54,094 bases of DNA from DATFXM01 sp035315885 (GTDB lineage Bacteria; Acidobacteriota; Blastocatellia; UBA7656): positions 1 through 54,094 of the forward strand of contig DATFXM010000089.1 of the NCBI GenBank assembly GCA_035315885.1, given 5' to 3'. The notes under the pieces are model-generated. The model searched no databases and was not told where the DNA came from. It worked only from the letters and a program-made list of their open reading frames with translations. The first letter of the stretch is position 1. Each line of letters starts with the position of its first letter. Made by a program: the position numbers and the translations under genes. This document shows positions 16,617 to 25,797 of this stretch, piece by piece.

Positions 16617-18734
16617 ATGGCCGTTCAACCACAAACGGAAAAATACGAGGGGCTCGACCGCGCGACTCTGCTCAAAGTCTACCGGCTCATGCATCTGTCG
16701 CGTCGGATAGATGACAAAGAGATTCAGCTCAAAGCGCAGAACAAGATCTACTTCCAGATATCGAGCGCGGGTCACGAAGCGGTTACCGTTGCTGCCGGGA
16801 TCGCGCTCAAACCGTCCTACGACTGGTTCTATCCTTATTATCGTGATCGAGCACTTGCTCTGACGCTCGGAGTCAGTGCGGTGGAGATGCTCAAGCAGGC
16901 GACCGGCGCCGCGGACGACCCGAGTTCAGGAGGCCGGCAGATGCCCGGCCACTGGGGGCACAGCCGGTTGAACATCGTCTCTCAGTCTTCACCGACCGGC
17001 ACTCAGTTTCTGCAAGCGGTCGGGTGCGCCGAAGCCGCATATCGCGCGGAGCTTATCGGGAAACCGACGGCAGTCAAAGGCTATCAACCTGATGCGTTGG
17101 TGTATGTTTCGGCGGGTGACGGCACTACGAGCGAGGGCGAGTTCTTCGAATCGCTCAACACCACGTGCAATCTAAAGCTTCCTGTATTGTACTTGATAGA
17201 AGACAACGGCTATGCGATCTCGGTCCCGGTGGAAGTACAAACCGCTGGGGGCAGCATCTCGAAACTCGTTACAGGGTTTCCTAACCTGTACATAGAAGAA
17301 GTCGACGGCTGCGATCCAATAGCGAGCTATGCGGCAGTACGCCGCGCGGCGTTGCACTGCCGCGACCGCCGAGGTCCGGCGCTGGTTCACGCGCATGTAA
17401 TCAGACCGTATTCCCATTCGTTGTCGGACGATGAACGGCTCTACAGACCGGAAGGTGAGAGGGCGGAGGAATCTGAGCGCGACCCGCTGCACACGTTTGG
17501 CGAGTTTCTCAAGAAAGAAGGACTGGCAACCGAGAACGATCTCAAGAAGATTCTCGACGGCGTCGAAGACGAGGTGAATGCCGCCGCCGATGAAGCTGTC
17601 GCATCTCCTAAGCCGGCTAAGAACACTGCTACACTCTTTGTCTATTCGCCCGAGATTGATCCGACTTCAAAAGCATTTGACGCCGAATCTTCGAAGGCGC
17701 CCGAAGGCGACGCCAAGACGATGCTTGATCTGATCAATGTCTGCCTGCTCGACGAGATGGCGCGCGACGAACGCATAGTGGCCTTCGGAGAGGACATCGC
17801 AGACTGCAGTCGCGAGCTCAACATCGACAAGGTGAAAGGCAAGGGCGGTGTTTTCAAAGTAACGTTCAACTTGCAACGTCGCTTCGGTAGCGCTCGCGTC
17901 TTCAACACGCCCCTGGCGGAGGCGAATATCATTGGTCGCGCGGTAGGACTCGCGACGCGAGGCCTCAAGCCTGTTCCCGAGATTCAGTTTTTCGACTACA
18001 TCTGGCCCGCCTATCATCAGCTTCGCAATGAAGTCCCGCTGCTGCGATGGAGATCCAACAACGCGTTTAGCTGCCCGATGGTTATTCGTGTGGCGTGCGG
18101 CGGCTATCTCAAGGGCGGGGCGATATATCACAGTCAGGTGAGCGATGTCTTGTTTACTCACACACCGGGGATTCGCGTGGTGATGCCCTCCAATGCCCTG
18201 GACGCCAATGGCCTGCTGCGAACCGCGATTCGTTGCGATGACCCGGTGATGTTTCTCGAACACAAGCACCTTTATCGTCAGACCCACAACAAGAGTCCGT
18301 ATCCCGGACCCGATTACATGATTCCTTTTGGGAAAGCTCGGGTGGTGCGACCGGGTGAGCAGGTGACGGTGATCACCTACGGTGCAACTGTATACCGCTC
18401 ACTGGTTGCTTCAAGGAAAGTGGAAGAAGAACACGGAGTGAGCGCGGAGATAATAGATCTGCGGAGCCTGAACCCTTACGACTGGGACACAATTTCTCGT
18501 TCGATTGAGAAGACGGGAAAGGCGCTTGTGGTTTACGAAGACTGTGAATCGTGGGGCTACGGCGCGGAGATCGCGGCGCGAATCGCCGATGAGTTGTTTG
18601 AACACCTGGACGGTCCGGTGCGCAGAATCGCCGCGCTCGATACCTTCGTTGCGTACGCACCCGATTTGGAGGACGAAATTCTGCCGCAGGTCGACGACAT
18701 CGCATCGGGCATTATGGAATTGGCGAGCTATTAG
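16617..18734 (+). CDS. Fused alpha-beta 2-oxoacid dehydrogenase E1 component
   Basis: The 705-residue enzyme joins an E1 alpha part (about 1-340) and an E1 beta part (about 365-705) in one chain. These are separate subunits in classical branched-chain or Gram-positive pyruvate dehydrogenases. The thiamine-diphosphate motif is GDG at 167-169 to Asn197 (LIEDNGYAISVP). The beta half has the typical AFGEDIAD and FNTPLAEANIIGRAVGLA segments. The start is ATG 16617, with AAGGAG about nine bases upstream. It decarboxylates a 2-oxoacid and passes the acyl group to an E2 lipoyl enzyme, not present here. A branched-chain-type substrate is slightly favoured. The TAG stop leads into a heptad array. Confidence 0.88.
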   Translation: MAVQPQTEKYEGLDRATLLKVYRLMHLSRRIDDKEIQLKAQNKIYFQISSAGHEAVTVAAGIALKPSYDWFYPYYRDRALALTLGVSAVEMLKQATGAADDPSSGGRQMPGHWGHSRLNIVSQSSPTGTQFLQAVGCAEAAYRAELIGKPTAVKGYQPDALVYVSAGDGTTSEGEFFESLNTTCNLKLPVLYLIEDNGYAISVPVEVQTAGGSISKLVTGFPNLYIEEVDGCDPIASYAAVRRAALHCRDRRGPALVHAHVIRPYSHSLSDDERLYRPEGERAEESERDPLHTFGEFLKKEGLATENDLKKILDGVEDEVNAAADEAVASPKPAKNTATLFVYSPEIDPTSKAFDAESSKAPEGDAKTMLDLINVCLLDEMARDERIVAFGEDIADCSRELNIDKVKGKGGVFKVTFNLQRRFGSARVFNTPLAEANIIGRAVGLATRGLKPVPEIQFFDYIWPAYHQLRNEVPLLRWRSNNAFSCPMVIRVACGGYLKGGAIYHSQVSDVLFTHTPGIRVVMPSNALDANGLLRTAIRCDDPVMFLEHKHLYRQTHNKSPYPGPDYMIPFGKARVVRPGEQVTVITYGATVYRSLVASRKVEEEHGVSAEIIDLRSLNPYDWDTISRSIEKTGKALVVYEDCESWGYGAEIAARIADELFEHLDGPVRRIAALDTFVAYAPDLEDEILPQVDDIASGIMELASY

Positions 18735-18847
18735 GTGGGTTTAGGGTTTCTGGTTTCTGGTTTCTGTTGAATAGCAGAGTTTCAGGATGACGCTGAATTC
18801 TCGACCTGGGAACACCCACAACCGCAAACCAGAAACCGGAAATCCCC
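18732..18847. repeat. Inverted heptad arrays (GGTTTCT type) between convergent genes
   Basis: GGTTTAGGGTTTCTGGTTTC-type units start at the E1 stop codon. About 50 bases later the inverse (CAAACCAGAAACCGGAAATC) ends next to the hisA stop. The two arms can form a long hairpin and probably serve as a bidirectional terminator. Confidence 0.75.
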
Positions 18848-19579
18848 TCATTCTTCGGCGGCGCGAATTGCGTCTTCCAGTGACATGCGATTCTCGTAAA
18901 GCGCTTTGCCTACGATCACCGAGTCCACACCGTAAGCCTCCAGCTCTCTCAGCTTCTTGATATCGTCGACCGACGCGATTCCACCCGAAGCGGTGACGCG
19001 CAGACCTGACTCTCTTGCTATCTCGCGAGTAAGTTCGAGATTTGGGCCTTCCAGCCGCCCATCCCGCTCGATGTCGGTGTAGATGATTCGCTGGGCGCCT
19101 ATACCCGCAGCCCAGCGCGCCAGGTCTACGGCGTCCACGTTCGTAGGTGACGTCCATCCCCGAATCGCGACCGCCCGCTTCCTCGCGTCAATCCCAACTA
19201 CGATCATGTCGCCAAAGTCCTCAATCGCCCGTGTCAACGCCGCTGGGTCTTCGATCGCAAGCGTTCCCACCACGGCATAGCGCGCCCCGATTTCATGTAC
19301 CACGGTTGAAATGTCTGCAGCCGATCTAATGCCGCCTCCGAGTTCGATCTCCATACGCAGCTCTCGTGCGATCCGCCGGATTATTTGCTGATTGGTGGAA
19401 GTACCCCCTAGAAATGCGCCGTCCAGATCGACAACGTGAAGAAGCCTCGCGCCCGCTTGTTTGAAAGCCTTGGCGGTCTCGACGGGGTCTCGCTGATAGA
19501 CACTGGCCTTATCAGGTCGGCCTTCGACTAGTCGCACGCACTGGCCGTCCTGTAGATCAATAGCTGGTATGACGATCAT
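18848..19579 (-). CDS. hisA: Phosphoribosylformimino-AICAR-phosphate isomerase
   Basis: The 243-residue protein is a (beta/alpha)8 barrel starting MIVIPAIDLQDGQCVRLVEG. Asp8 is the expected catalytic acid, and the second half repeats the barrel phosphate-binding pattern (ASGGIASVDDI). It isomerises ProFAR to PRFAR in histidine synthesis. It is the last gene of the minus-strand his block. HisF, usually its neighbour, is not in this window. A 234-base gap with an octad element separates it from hisH, so it may have its own transcript. Confidence 0.95.
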   Translation of the reverse strand: MIVIPAIDLQDGQCVRLVEGRPDKASVYQRDPVETAKAFKQAGARLLHVVDLDGAFLGGTSTNQQIIRRIARELRMEIELGGGIRSAADISTVVHEIGARYAVVGTLAIEDPAALTRAIEDFGDMIVVGIDARKRAVAIRGWTSPTNVDAVDLARWAAGIGAQRIIYTDIERDGRLEGPNLELTREIARESGLRVTASGGIASVDDIKKLRELEAYGVDSVIVGKALYENRMSLEDAIRAAEE

Positions 19580-19654
19580 CGTCTTTGGGTCGCTCCTAAG
19601 AAGATCGGAACAGGCTTAAAGATATTAGATTTGGTACCGAATTGAAATACTAAC

Positions 19655-19813
19655 CGAGAGGAGGGGAGACGCGGGTAAGAGCGAAGGGGCGAATGGGCGA
19701 CCCGGAGACGCGGGGACGCGAAGAGAGCGAATGGTCGGTCACAAGAGTCTTTTCGGGTCGCCCCTTCGCCCATTCGCTCCTTCGCCTCCGCGTCCCGCGT
19801 CCCCGCGTCTCCG
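19655..19813. repeat. Octad inverted-repeat element, copy O2
   Basis: The left arm has GGGAGACGCGGG and GAAGGGGCGAATGGGCGACCC units. The centre is GTCACAAGAGTCTT. The core TCGGGTCGCCCCTTCGCCC begins at 19753, and the right arm ends CCGCGTCTCCG next to the hisH stop codon. Confidence 0.8.
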
Positions 19814-20422
19814 CTAGCGGCCTACGCCGGCGAAATTGGCAAGCAATTGCAGTCCTGCTGATTGACTTTTCTCGGGATGAAACTGGACTCCGGCCACCGC
19901 TCCGTGAGCGCAAATAGACGGGTACTTGATGCCGTAGTCGGTGCGAGCAATGACGTCGGAGTTATCTTCTGACTCGACATAATACGAGTGAACAAAATAA
20001 AAGTAGGCGCCGTTGTCCAGGCCTTCGAGCAGCGGGTGACGTCGTAAGTCCTCGATCTGGTTCCAGCCTATTTGCGGAACGCGAGGGCCAGTTTCGGGAA
20101 ACCGCACAACCCGCCCACGCATCAACCCGAGACCTTTGTGAACGCCAAATTCGTGTCCCTCTTCGAACATTAGCTGTAGTCCTACGCAGAGGCCTAGAAT
20201 GGGCTTGCCTTGTGCTGCCGCTTCAATCACCAACTCGTCGAGACCGGATTCCCTCAAGCGAGTTGCACACTCGCCGAACGCACCGACTCCGGGGAGAACC
20301 AGCTTATCGGCGTCGCGGATCGCAGCCGCGTCGCTCGTTAGAAGGGCGTTCGCACCGACCGCTTCAAAAGCCTTTTCAACGCTTCGGAGATTGCCTACTC
20401 CATAGTCGAGGATTGCAATCAT
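19814..20422 (-). CDS. hisH: Imidazole glycerol phosphate synthase glutaminase subunit
   Basis: This 202-residue class I glutamine amidotransferase has the nucleophile Cys79 in GLCVGLQLM, and His182 and Glu184 in FHPEKS; PGVGAFGECA forms the oxyanion region. It supplies ammonia to HisF. Its start overlaps the hisB stop by four bases (ATGA), showing translational coupling. The HisF partner must be encoded elsewhere. Confidence 0.95.
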   Translation of the reverse strand: MIAILDYGVGNLRSVEKAFEAVGANALLTSDAAAIRDADKLVLPGVGAFGECATRLRESGLDELVIEAAAQGKPILGLCVGLQLMFEEGHEFGVHKGLGLMRGRVVRFPETGPRVPQIGWNQIEDLRRHPLLEGLDNGAYFYFVHSYYVESEDNSDVIARTDYGIKYPSICAHGAVAGVQFHPEKSQSAGLQLLANFAGVGR

Positions 20423-21006
20423 AAAGTACCCTTCGTGGACAGCACTCCTTTGATCCGCTCCGAGACCCTCGTAGCAAGGGCAAGCGCTCGCGCGGCTGAT
20501 TTGAACACAGCTTCAATGACGTGATGCTGATTGGCACCGTACAATAACTCAACGTGCAAGTTGCAACTAGCTTCGCCCGCAAAACTGCGCCAAAAGTGTT
20601 CCACCATCTCTACGTCCAGCTCGCCAATCTTCTCGCGGAGTTTTGGCACGCGATAGACCAGAAATGCCCGGCCGCTCAAATCCACAACGGTTCGTACCAG
20701 CGTCTCATCCATCGGTACGTACGCCGAGCCAAATCTGACAATTCCACTCTTGTCCCCGAGTGCTTCGGTAAATGCCTGCCCAAGCGTTATCGAGATGTCT
20801 TCAACAGAATGATGCTGATCAACGTGCAGATCACCCTCGCAAGTGAGGTCGAGGTCGAATAGCGAATGGCGCGAGAACAACTCGAGCATATGATCCAGAA
20901 AGCCGATCCCGGTATGGATATCCGCAACGCCTGAACCGTCCAGGTTCAATCGAACTTTCACGTCAGTCTCTTTAGTTTTCCGCTGCTTCTCTGCGACTCT
21001 CGACAT
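20419..21006 (-). CDS. hisB: Imidazoleglycerol-phosphate dehydratase
   Basis: The 195-residue enzyme is the monofunctional dehydratase; the phosphatase half of enterobacterial HisB is absent. Manganese-binding His/Glu clusters are clear: HTGIGFLDHML, HVDQHHSVED and GANQHHVIEAVFK. It overlaps hisH by four bases. A separate histidinol-phosphate phosphatase would be needed; none is visible in the his block. (The CpsB-type PHP protein at 34002 has a related fold but a different family signature.). Confidence 0.95.
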   Translation of the reverse strand: MSRVAEKQRKTKETDVKVRLNLDGSGVADIHTGIGFLDHMLELFSRHSLFDLDLTCEGDLHVDQHHSVEDISITLGQAFTEALGDKSGIVRFGSAYVPMDETLVRTVVDLSGRAFLVYRVPKLREKIGELDVEMVEHFWRSFAGEASCNLHVELLYGANQHHVIEAVFKSAARALALATRVSERIKGVLSTKGTL

Positions 21007-21039
21007 GTTCTATCCCGGCTTCCCTTCCCATCTGTCCTC

Positions 21040-22128
21040 TCATACTCCCGCTGTAGTTCTACTCTGGATCACCTCTGCCAGTGCCGCGATCAACTGGTCG
21101 TTCTCGTTTGGAAGACCCACCGATACGCGTATGTACTCCGACAACATCGGGTAGCTGCTCACGTCGCGCACAAGTATATCTCGCGCCAGCAAATCCTCGA
21201 ATAGCAGCCGAGGCGCCACCGGCGTACGCAAAAGCATGAAGTTGGCAGTCGAGGGCACGACCTCTACGCCCTTGATCGTCGTCAGTTCACCGTATAGGCG
21301 CGTGCGTTCTGCCTTGATCGCATCAACCGACGCTTCCAGCAGTTCGTAGCGCTCGCACGCTACTTCCGCCACGGTCTGAGAAAAGAAGTTCAGGTTGTAC
21401 GGCAGCGTCCCCTTGTGCACTTCGCGGACGAGGTCCGGGCTTGAAAGCAAGTAGCCCACCCTGAGCCCAGCCATGGCCATCGCCTTTGAGAACGTCCTCA
21501 ACACGATCAGGTTTGGAAGCTCATTCAAGAGAGAAACCATGCTCTGATCTGAGAACTCATGATAGGCCTCGTCAATCACAATGAGACCGTCGAACTCTTG
21601 TCCAAGCTGCCGAATCTGATCCGCGCGTGCGCTGGAGCCGGTGGGATTGTTAGGCGAACAAAAAATAATCAGATCGATCCGCTCGCCGTTGATACGCCGT
21701 CGGATCGCTTCAAAATCAAACTGGAAATCAGGCGTTAAAGACACCGCGACTGTCTCTCCACCCATTACTGTCACGATCTGGCGATAAAGCGTGAAGGTCG
21801 GTTCGGACAGCAGCACTCGCGAGCCCGGGCCTATGCAGACCATCAACGTTGCCTGAATCAGCTCGTTGGAACCATTGCCCGCAAGCGTTCCTTCTGGTTT
21901 CCAGCCCGCGAAAGCCGCCAATCTCTCGAGCAATGATGTCGGAACAAAATCCGGATAACGCGACCAATGGCGGTGAGCCAATCGACGAGATGCTTCTTCC
22001 TTGATTTCATCAGGCAGATCCCAAGGGTTCTCGTTCTGATTGATTTTGATTGATGCGCGATAGGGCGGAAGCGTGTACGCCTTGATCGCCCTCACTGCCG
22101 GCTTGATCTTATCTACTGGGTTTGGCAT
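21040..22128 (-). CDS. hisC: Histidinol-phosphate aminotransferase
   Basis: The protein belongs to the class I/II PLP aminotransferases. NQNENPWDLP, CSPNNPTGS, IVIDEAYHEF and LRTFSKAMAMAGLRVGY (with the PLP lysine) are seen. The open frame starts at 22185, but the family N-terminus fits MPNPVDKIKPAVRAIKAY from ATG 22128, with AAGG upstream; this gives 362 residues. It lies between hisD and hisB. Confidence 0.93.
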   Translation of the reverse strand: MPNPVDKIKPAVRAIKAYTLPPYRASIKINQNENPWDLPDEIKEEASRRLAHRHWSRYPDFVPTSLLERLAAFAGWKPEGTLAGNGSNELIQATLMVCIGPGSRVLLSEPTFTLYRQIVTVMGGETVAVSLTPDFQFDFEAIRRRINGERIDLIIFCSPNNPTGSSARADQIRQLGQEFDGLIVIDEAYHEFSDQSMVSLLNELPNLIVLRTFSKAMAMAGLRVGYLLSSPDLVREVHKGTLPYNLNFFSQTVAEVACERYELLEASVDAIKAERTRLYGELTTIKGVEVVPSTANFMLLRTPVAPRLLFEDLLARDILVRDVSSYPMLSEYIRVSVGLPNENDQLIAALAEVIQSRTTAGV

Positions 22129-22205
22129 TCCACTCAACCTTATGAGGACCTTCGCTACTCTACGAGCGCCTTTTCTTTCTTGCACTCGGCTAAATCTTCA
22201 TAACG

Positions 22206-23501
22206 TCACGATCGATCTTTCAGTCTGATGAGCACTGCGCGTTTGTGTGCAGTCAATCCTTCAGCGTCAGCCATCATCGCTATCGCATCAGCGTTTGCTC
22301 TCAGGGAGTCCGGGGAGTAGTGAATGATCGACTGTCGTTTCAGGAAATCATAAACGCCCAGCGGTGACGAAAACCGCGCAGTAGACACGGTGGGCAACAC
22401 ATGATTCGGACCCGCGAAGTAATCTCCTACCGGTTCCGGCGACCACTCTCCAAAGAATAATGCCCCCGCATTCTCGATCATCGATGCAGTGCGGTCATTG
22501 TCTGAGGTCATCAGCTCCAGATGTTCGGGGGCGATGAGGTTCACCAGCTCGCAACCGGCCTCGATGGATTCGACAACAAAGATCGCTCCGTATTTTTCAA
22601 TGGACGAAGCGGCGGTTTCTCGCCGCTCGAGGCTCTTCAGTTGTTCGGCGATTTGGTCCGCCGTCTGTTTGGCAAGCGCCATGCTTGTCGTTATGCAAAT
22701 CGCCGATGCCTCCAGATCGTGCTCTGCCTGGGCCAATAGATCGGCGGCTACGAATTCGGGCCGCGCCGACTGGTCTGCCAACACAACGACTTCTGTCGGT
22801 CCAGCAATCGCATCGATTCCAACTGAACCGTAGACCAGCTTCTTGGCGATGGCTACGTAGACGTTGCCCGGCCCAACGATCTTGTCGACGCGCGGAACAG
22901 ACTCGGTACCGAATGCGAGAGCCGCGATAGCTTGTGCTCCACCGATTCGGTATACCTCTTGAATGCCGAGCTCAAGAATCATCGCAGCCACCAGAGGCGA
23001 ATCTTCGAGTGTCGCGGGCGGAGTCGCGATTGCGATTCGCGCGACCCCCGCAACCTGCGCGGGAATCGCATTCATCACAACAGACGAAGGGTAAGCGGCT
23101 TTGCCGCCGGGCACGTAGAGTCCAGCCGAGGACAACGGAAGAATTCGTTGGCCAACCGTTGTCCCGTCGGCTGTTTGAATTTTCCAAGAGCGCTCAAGTT
23201 GATTGATGTGAAACGAACGAATATTGTCGATCGCACGTCTGAAGGCATTCAGTGTCTGTGAGTCCGCGCGCGTCGCGACACTTTTCAGAGAATCGGGATC
23301 GACTCGCAGATCCTCGGGCCGAAGCGACATGCCATCAAACAGTTTCGTGTAGTGCAGCAGAGCCTCATCTCCGCCCGAGCGCACGCCTTCGACGATCTCC
23401 GCGACCCTGGCCACGAGTTCGGAATTCATCTGGAGTCCACGCGAGCGAATCGAATCGAGCACCTGACACGATGAACGCGTTGTGTAGGAGACTATGTGCA
23501 T
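22206..23501 (-). CDS. hisD: Histidinol dehydrogenase
   Basis: The 431-residue enzyme has the typical PGGKAAYPSSVVMNAIPAQVAG, KIVGPGNVYVA, GPTEVVVLAD and LAQAEHDLEA segments; Gln and His of the last one are zinc ligands. It makes the last two oxidations to histidine. The gene is preceded by a 217-base gap of inverted heptad arrays after hisG. Confidence 0.96.
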   Translation of the reverse strand: MHIVSYTTRSSCQVLDSIRSRGLQMNSELVARVAEIVEGVRSGGDEALLHYTKLFDGMSLRPEDLRVDPDSLKSVATRADSQTLNAFRRAIDNIRSFHINQLERSWKIQTADGTTVGQRILPLSSAGLYVPGGKAAYPSSVVMNAIPAQVAGVARIAIATPPATLEDSPLVAAMILELGIQEVYRIGGAQAIAALAFGTESVPRVDKIVGPGNVYVAIAKKLVYGSVGIDAIAGPTEVVVLADQSARPEFVAADLLAQAEHDLEASAICITTSMALAKQTADQIAEQLKSLERRETAASSIEKYGAIFVVESIEAGCELVNLIAPEHLELMTSDNDRTASMIENAGALFFGEWSPEPVGDYFAGPNHVLPTVSTARFSSPLGVYDFLKRQSIIHYSPDSLRANADAIAMMADAEGLTAHKRAVLIRLKDRS

Positions 23502-23508
23502 AACAAAT

Positions 23509-23725
23509 CAGTAGGCAGTAGGCAGTAGGCAGTATGCAGTATGCAGTAGGCAGTATGCAGTATGCAGTATGCAGTTTGGGTGCTGTCTCGGTTTTTGTGG
23601 CCGCAGCACAGATGATCACGAAGACCTCGGCATCTAGCTCTAGAACTCAACCAGCATACTGCATACTGCATACTGCCTACTGCCTACTGCATACTGCATA
23701 CTGCCTACTGCCTACTGTCTACTTC
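23509..23725. repeat. Inverted GCAGTAG/GCAGTAT heptad arrays between hisG and hisD
   Basis: About nine GCAGTAG/GCAGTAT units run inward from the hisD side (23509-23576). About ten units of the inverse (ACTGCCT/ACTGCAT) run to the hisG stop (23651-23720), so the hisG stop codon is the TAG in GAAGTAGACAGTAGG. The two arms are long enough to form a stem of about 60 bp around a centre of about 75 bases. Confidence 0.85.
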
Positions 23726-24345
23726 CTCAATCTCTCAATCAAGCTCGAGACATCTTGTCGCTTCAGATGATAGCTTGCCCGGTTCACTATCAGCCGTGCG
23801 CTGATTTCCGCGATCTTGTCTATTACCACCAGCCCATTCTCCCGCAAGGTCTGTCCGGTCTGCACGAGATCCACTATGTGCTCGGACAGACCGAGCACCG
23901 GCGCCAACTCCACCGAGCCAGACAAAACAATCAGCTCCACCGGAACGCCGCGCTGTTGAAAATACTCCGCGGTGATTCGAGGATATTTCGTCGCGACTCG
24001 CGCCGTAGCCAAGGGGTCATAACGTCGAGCCACAAGATCCGATTTGCCTGCAACAACCAGGGTACAGCGCCCAAAACCCAGATCCAATGGCTGGTGAACA
24101 TCAGCCGCCGATTCCATCAACACATCCGATCCGCAAATACCCGCGTCCGCCACTCCGTGCTCGACATAAACCGGTACGTCAGCCGGTTTGACGAAGATGA
24201 ACCCAAACTGTCCATCCTCATCCTCGATGAACAGCTTTCTCGAGGCTAATACCTCCGCCGATACATTTATGCCGACCTGTTTGAACAGTTCGAAAGAGTC
24301 TTCCTGTAACCGCCCCTTCGCAATCGCAATCGTCAGACGCGACAT
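23719..24345 (-). CDS. hisG: ATP phosphoribosyltransferase, short form
   Basis: The 208-residue catalytic protein is the short HisG form, without the C-terminal regulatory domain. It starts SRLTIAIAKGRLQ and has DAGICGSDVLMES and a PRPP-site-like VELAPVLGLSEHIVDLVQTG segment. Short HisG needs HisZ, which is encoded next upstream; this agrees with a hetero-octameric enzyme for the first step of histidine synthesis. Confidence 0.95.
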   Translation of the reverse strand: MSRLTIAIAKGRLQEDSFELFKQVGINVSAEVLASRKLFIEDEDGQFGFIFVKPADVPVYVEHGVADAGICGSDVLMESAADVHQPLDLGFGRCTLVVAGKSDLVARRYDPLATARVATKYPRITAEYFQQRGVPVELIVLSGSVELAPVLGLSEHIVDLVQTGQTLRENGLVVIDKIAEISARLIVNRASYHLKRQDVSSLIERLRK

Positions 24346-24350
24346 AACGC

Positions 24351-24452
24351 TTCCTAAGTTCTGAGTTCTGAGTTCCGAGTGCTGGGTTTCGTGAATCCTC
24401 GGCTCTTCTCACACAGGACTCAGGACTCAGAACTCAGAACTCAGAACTTCTT
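24351..24452. repeat. Inverted GAGTTCT heptad arrays between hisZ and hisG
   Basis: The left arm reads AAGTTCTGAGTTCTGAGTTC near the hisG start. The right arm is its inverse, ending at the hisZ stop. Stem possible around about 40 bases. Confidence 0.85.
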
Positions 24453-25545
24453 AATGGATTTCCACGCTCATGCCCTCGCCTCTCAGCCGCACTGCTTCTT
24501 TGAATGCGGAAACAATGTCGGTGGCCGGTATTCGAGTGGGCTCCGTGCGCTGATTGACCTTCTTGCCGCCTCTGGTAAGCAGTTCCGCGAGCCAGTCCAG
24601 ACAAAGAGAAAAGCCAACCGCGGGCTCGGATTGCCCAAATTTTGCGAGAAACTGATCGTATCGTCCGCCGCGACCCAGCGCCGCACCGAGTCCCTGCGCA
24701 TAGATCCGGAATGTCAGGCCGGTATAGTAGTCGAGGCCCCCAACCTCACCCAGATCAACATTGACGAATCGATCCAGCCCGAGAGCCTTCGCAATCTGAT
24801 AAACGCGGTCCAGGTCATCTAGCGCAGCGATCGACCGGCCACTCGCCGCGCGACTCTTCGCCTCCTGGATGATTTCAGGCCCTCCTGAAAGCGAGAACAC
24901 CCGGCACAACCCCTCTACGTCGTGCGATGCTGCGTGAGCGGTGAGAAAGCTGCGAAGCTCGTCTGATTCCTTGCGATCGATCATCGTTTGCATCTGTCGC
25001 CTACCCGTTTCGTCGAGCGCAAGCGATTCTGCGATGCCGTTGAAAAACTCAACGTGACCAACGGTGATCGTAAAATGTTCGAGTCCAATTCGCCTGAGCG
25101 CTTCGACGGCTATGATGATCGCTTCGGTGTCGGCTTCGAGGCGTTCAGATCCGATATGCTCCAGACCTATTTGATGGAATTCGTACTGGCGACCGCTGCG
25201 AGGCTCGTCCCAACGAAACACCTCACCCGAATAGCACAAGCGGATTGGCCGCGGTTTGTTTTGGAAGCGAGTTGCCACGGTTCGAGCTACCAGCGAAGTC
25301 ATCTCCGGCCTTAGTGCCAGGAGCTTGCCATCACGCCCGGTGAAGCGATAAGTCAACTCGGCCTGCTCTTTTCCCATACCGAGGGCGAACAGATCGGCAT
25401 AGTCAAAGATGGGGAGAATGATTTCCGAGTAGGACCAGCCTTCGAAGACGGCCATCAACTCACGTTCAATCCAGCGGCGCAGGCGAGCCTGCTCATCAAA
25501 GATGTATTGGACACCCGAGGGTATTTTGGAGAGTGGGGAAGACAT
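24451..25545 (-). CDS. hisZ: ATP phosphoribosyltransferase regulatory subunit
   Basis: The 364-residue protein is a class II aminoacyl-tRNA synthetase-like fold, as in HisS. Motif 2-like RLCYSGEVFRWDEPRSGRQYEFHQIGLEHIG and the late GGRYDQF segment (motif 3 region) are present, but the anticodon domain of HisS is missing, as is usual for HisZ. It should activate HisG. It lies directly before hisG, which is the short form. Confidence 0.9.
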   Translation of the reverse strand: MSSPLSKIPSGVQYIFDEQARLRRWIERELMAVFEGWSYSEIILPIFDYADLFALGMGKEQAELTYRFTGRDGKLLALRPEMTSLVARTVATRFQNKPRPIRLCYSGEVFRWDEPRSGRQYEFHQIGLEHIGSERLEADTEAIIIAVEALRRIGLEHFTITVGHVEFFNGIAESLALDETGRRQMQTMIDRKESDELRSFLTAHAASHDVEGLCRVFSLSGGPEIIQEAKSRAASGRSIAALDDLDRVYQIAKALGLDRFVNVDLGEVGGLDYYTGLTFRIYAQGLGAALGRGGRYDQFLAKFGQSEPAVGFSLCLDWLAELLTRGGKKVNQRTEPTRIPATDIVSAFKEAVRLRGEGMSVEIH

Positions 25546-25590
25546 AAATCACGCCGCGCAACGAAAGTAAAGAAGCTAGCATAGGGTCTC

Positions 25591-25797
25591 CGCGAGGGGA
25601 AGGGAGACGCGGGGAAGATCGAAGGGGCGAAGGGGCGAAGGGGCGACCCGGAGACGCGGAGAGGAGAGACGCGGGGAGGAGCAAATGGCCGACGCAACGT
25701 TCATTGAGTTATTCCGGGTCGCCCATTCACCCATTCGCCCTTCCCCGCGTCTCTCCTCTCCGCGTACCCGCGTCGCCCTTCGCTCCTCCCCCTTCGC
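25591..25797. repeat. Octad inverted-repeat element, copy O3
   Basis: The left arm has GAAGGGGC units followed by GAGACGCG units. The centre is TTCATTGAGTTAT. The core CCGGGTCGCCCATTCACCC begins at 25714, and the right arm continues through the folK stop region (GCGAAGGGGG on the minus strand). Confidence 0.8.

Noticed and set aside
23509..23725. Tandem GCAGTAG units considered as a CRISPR array
   Set aside because: Units are 7 bp with no spacers or cas genes; two inverted arms are present.
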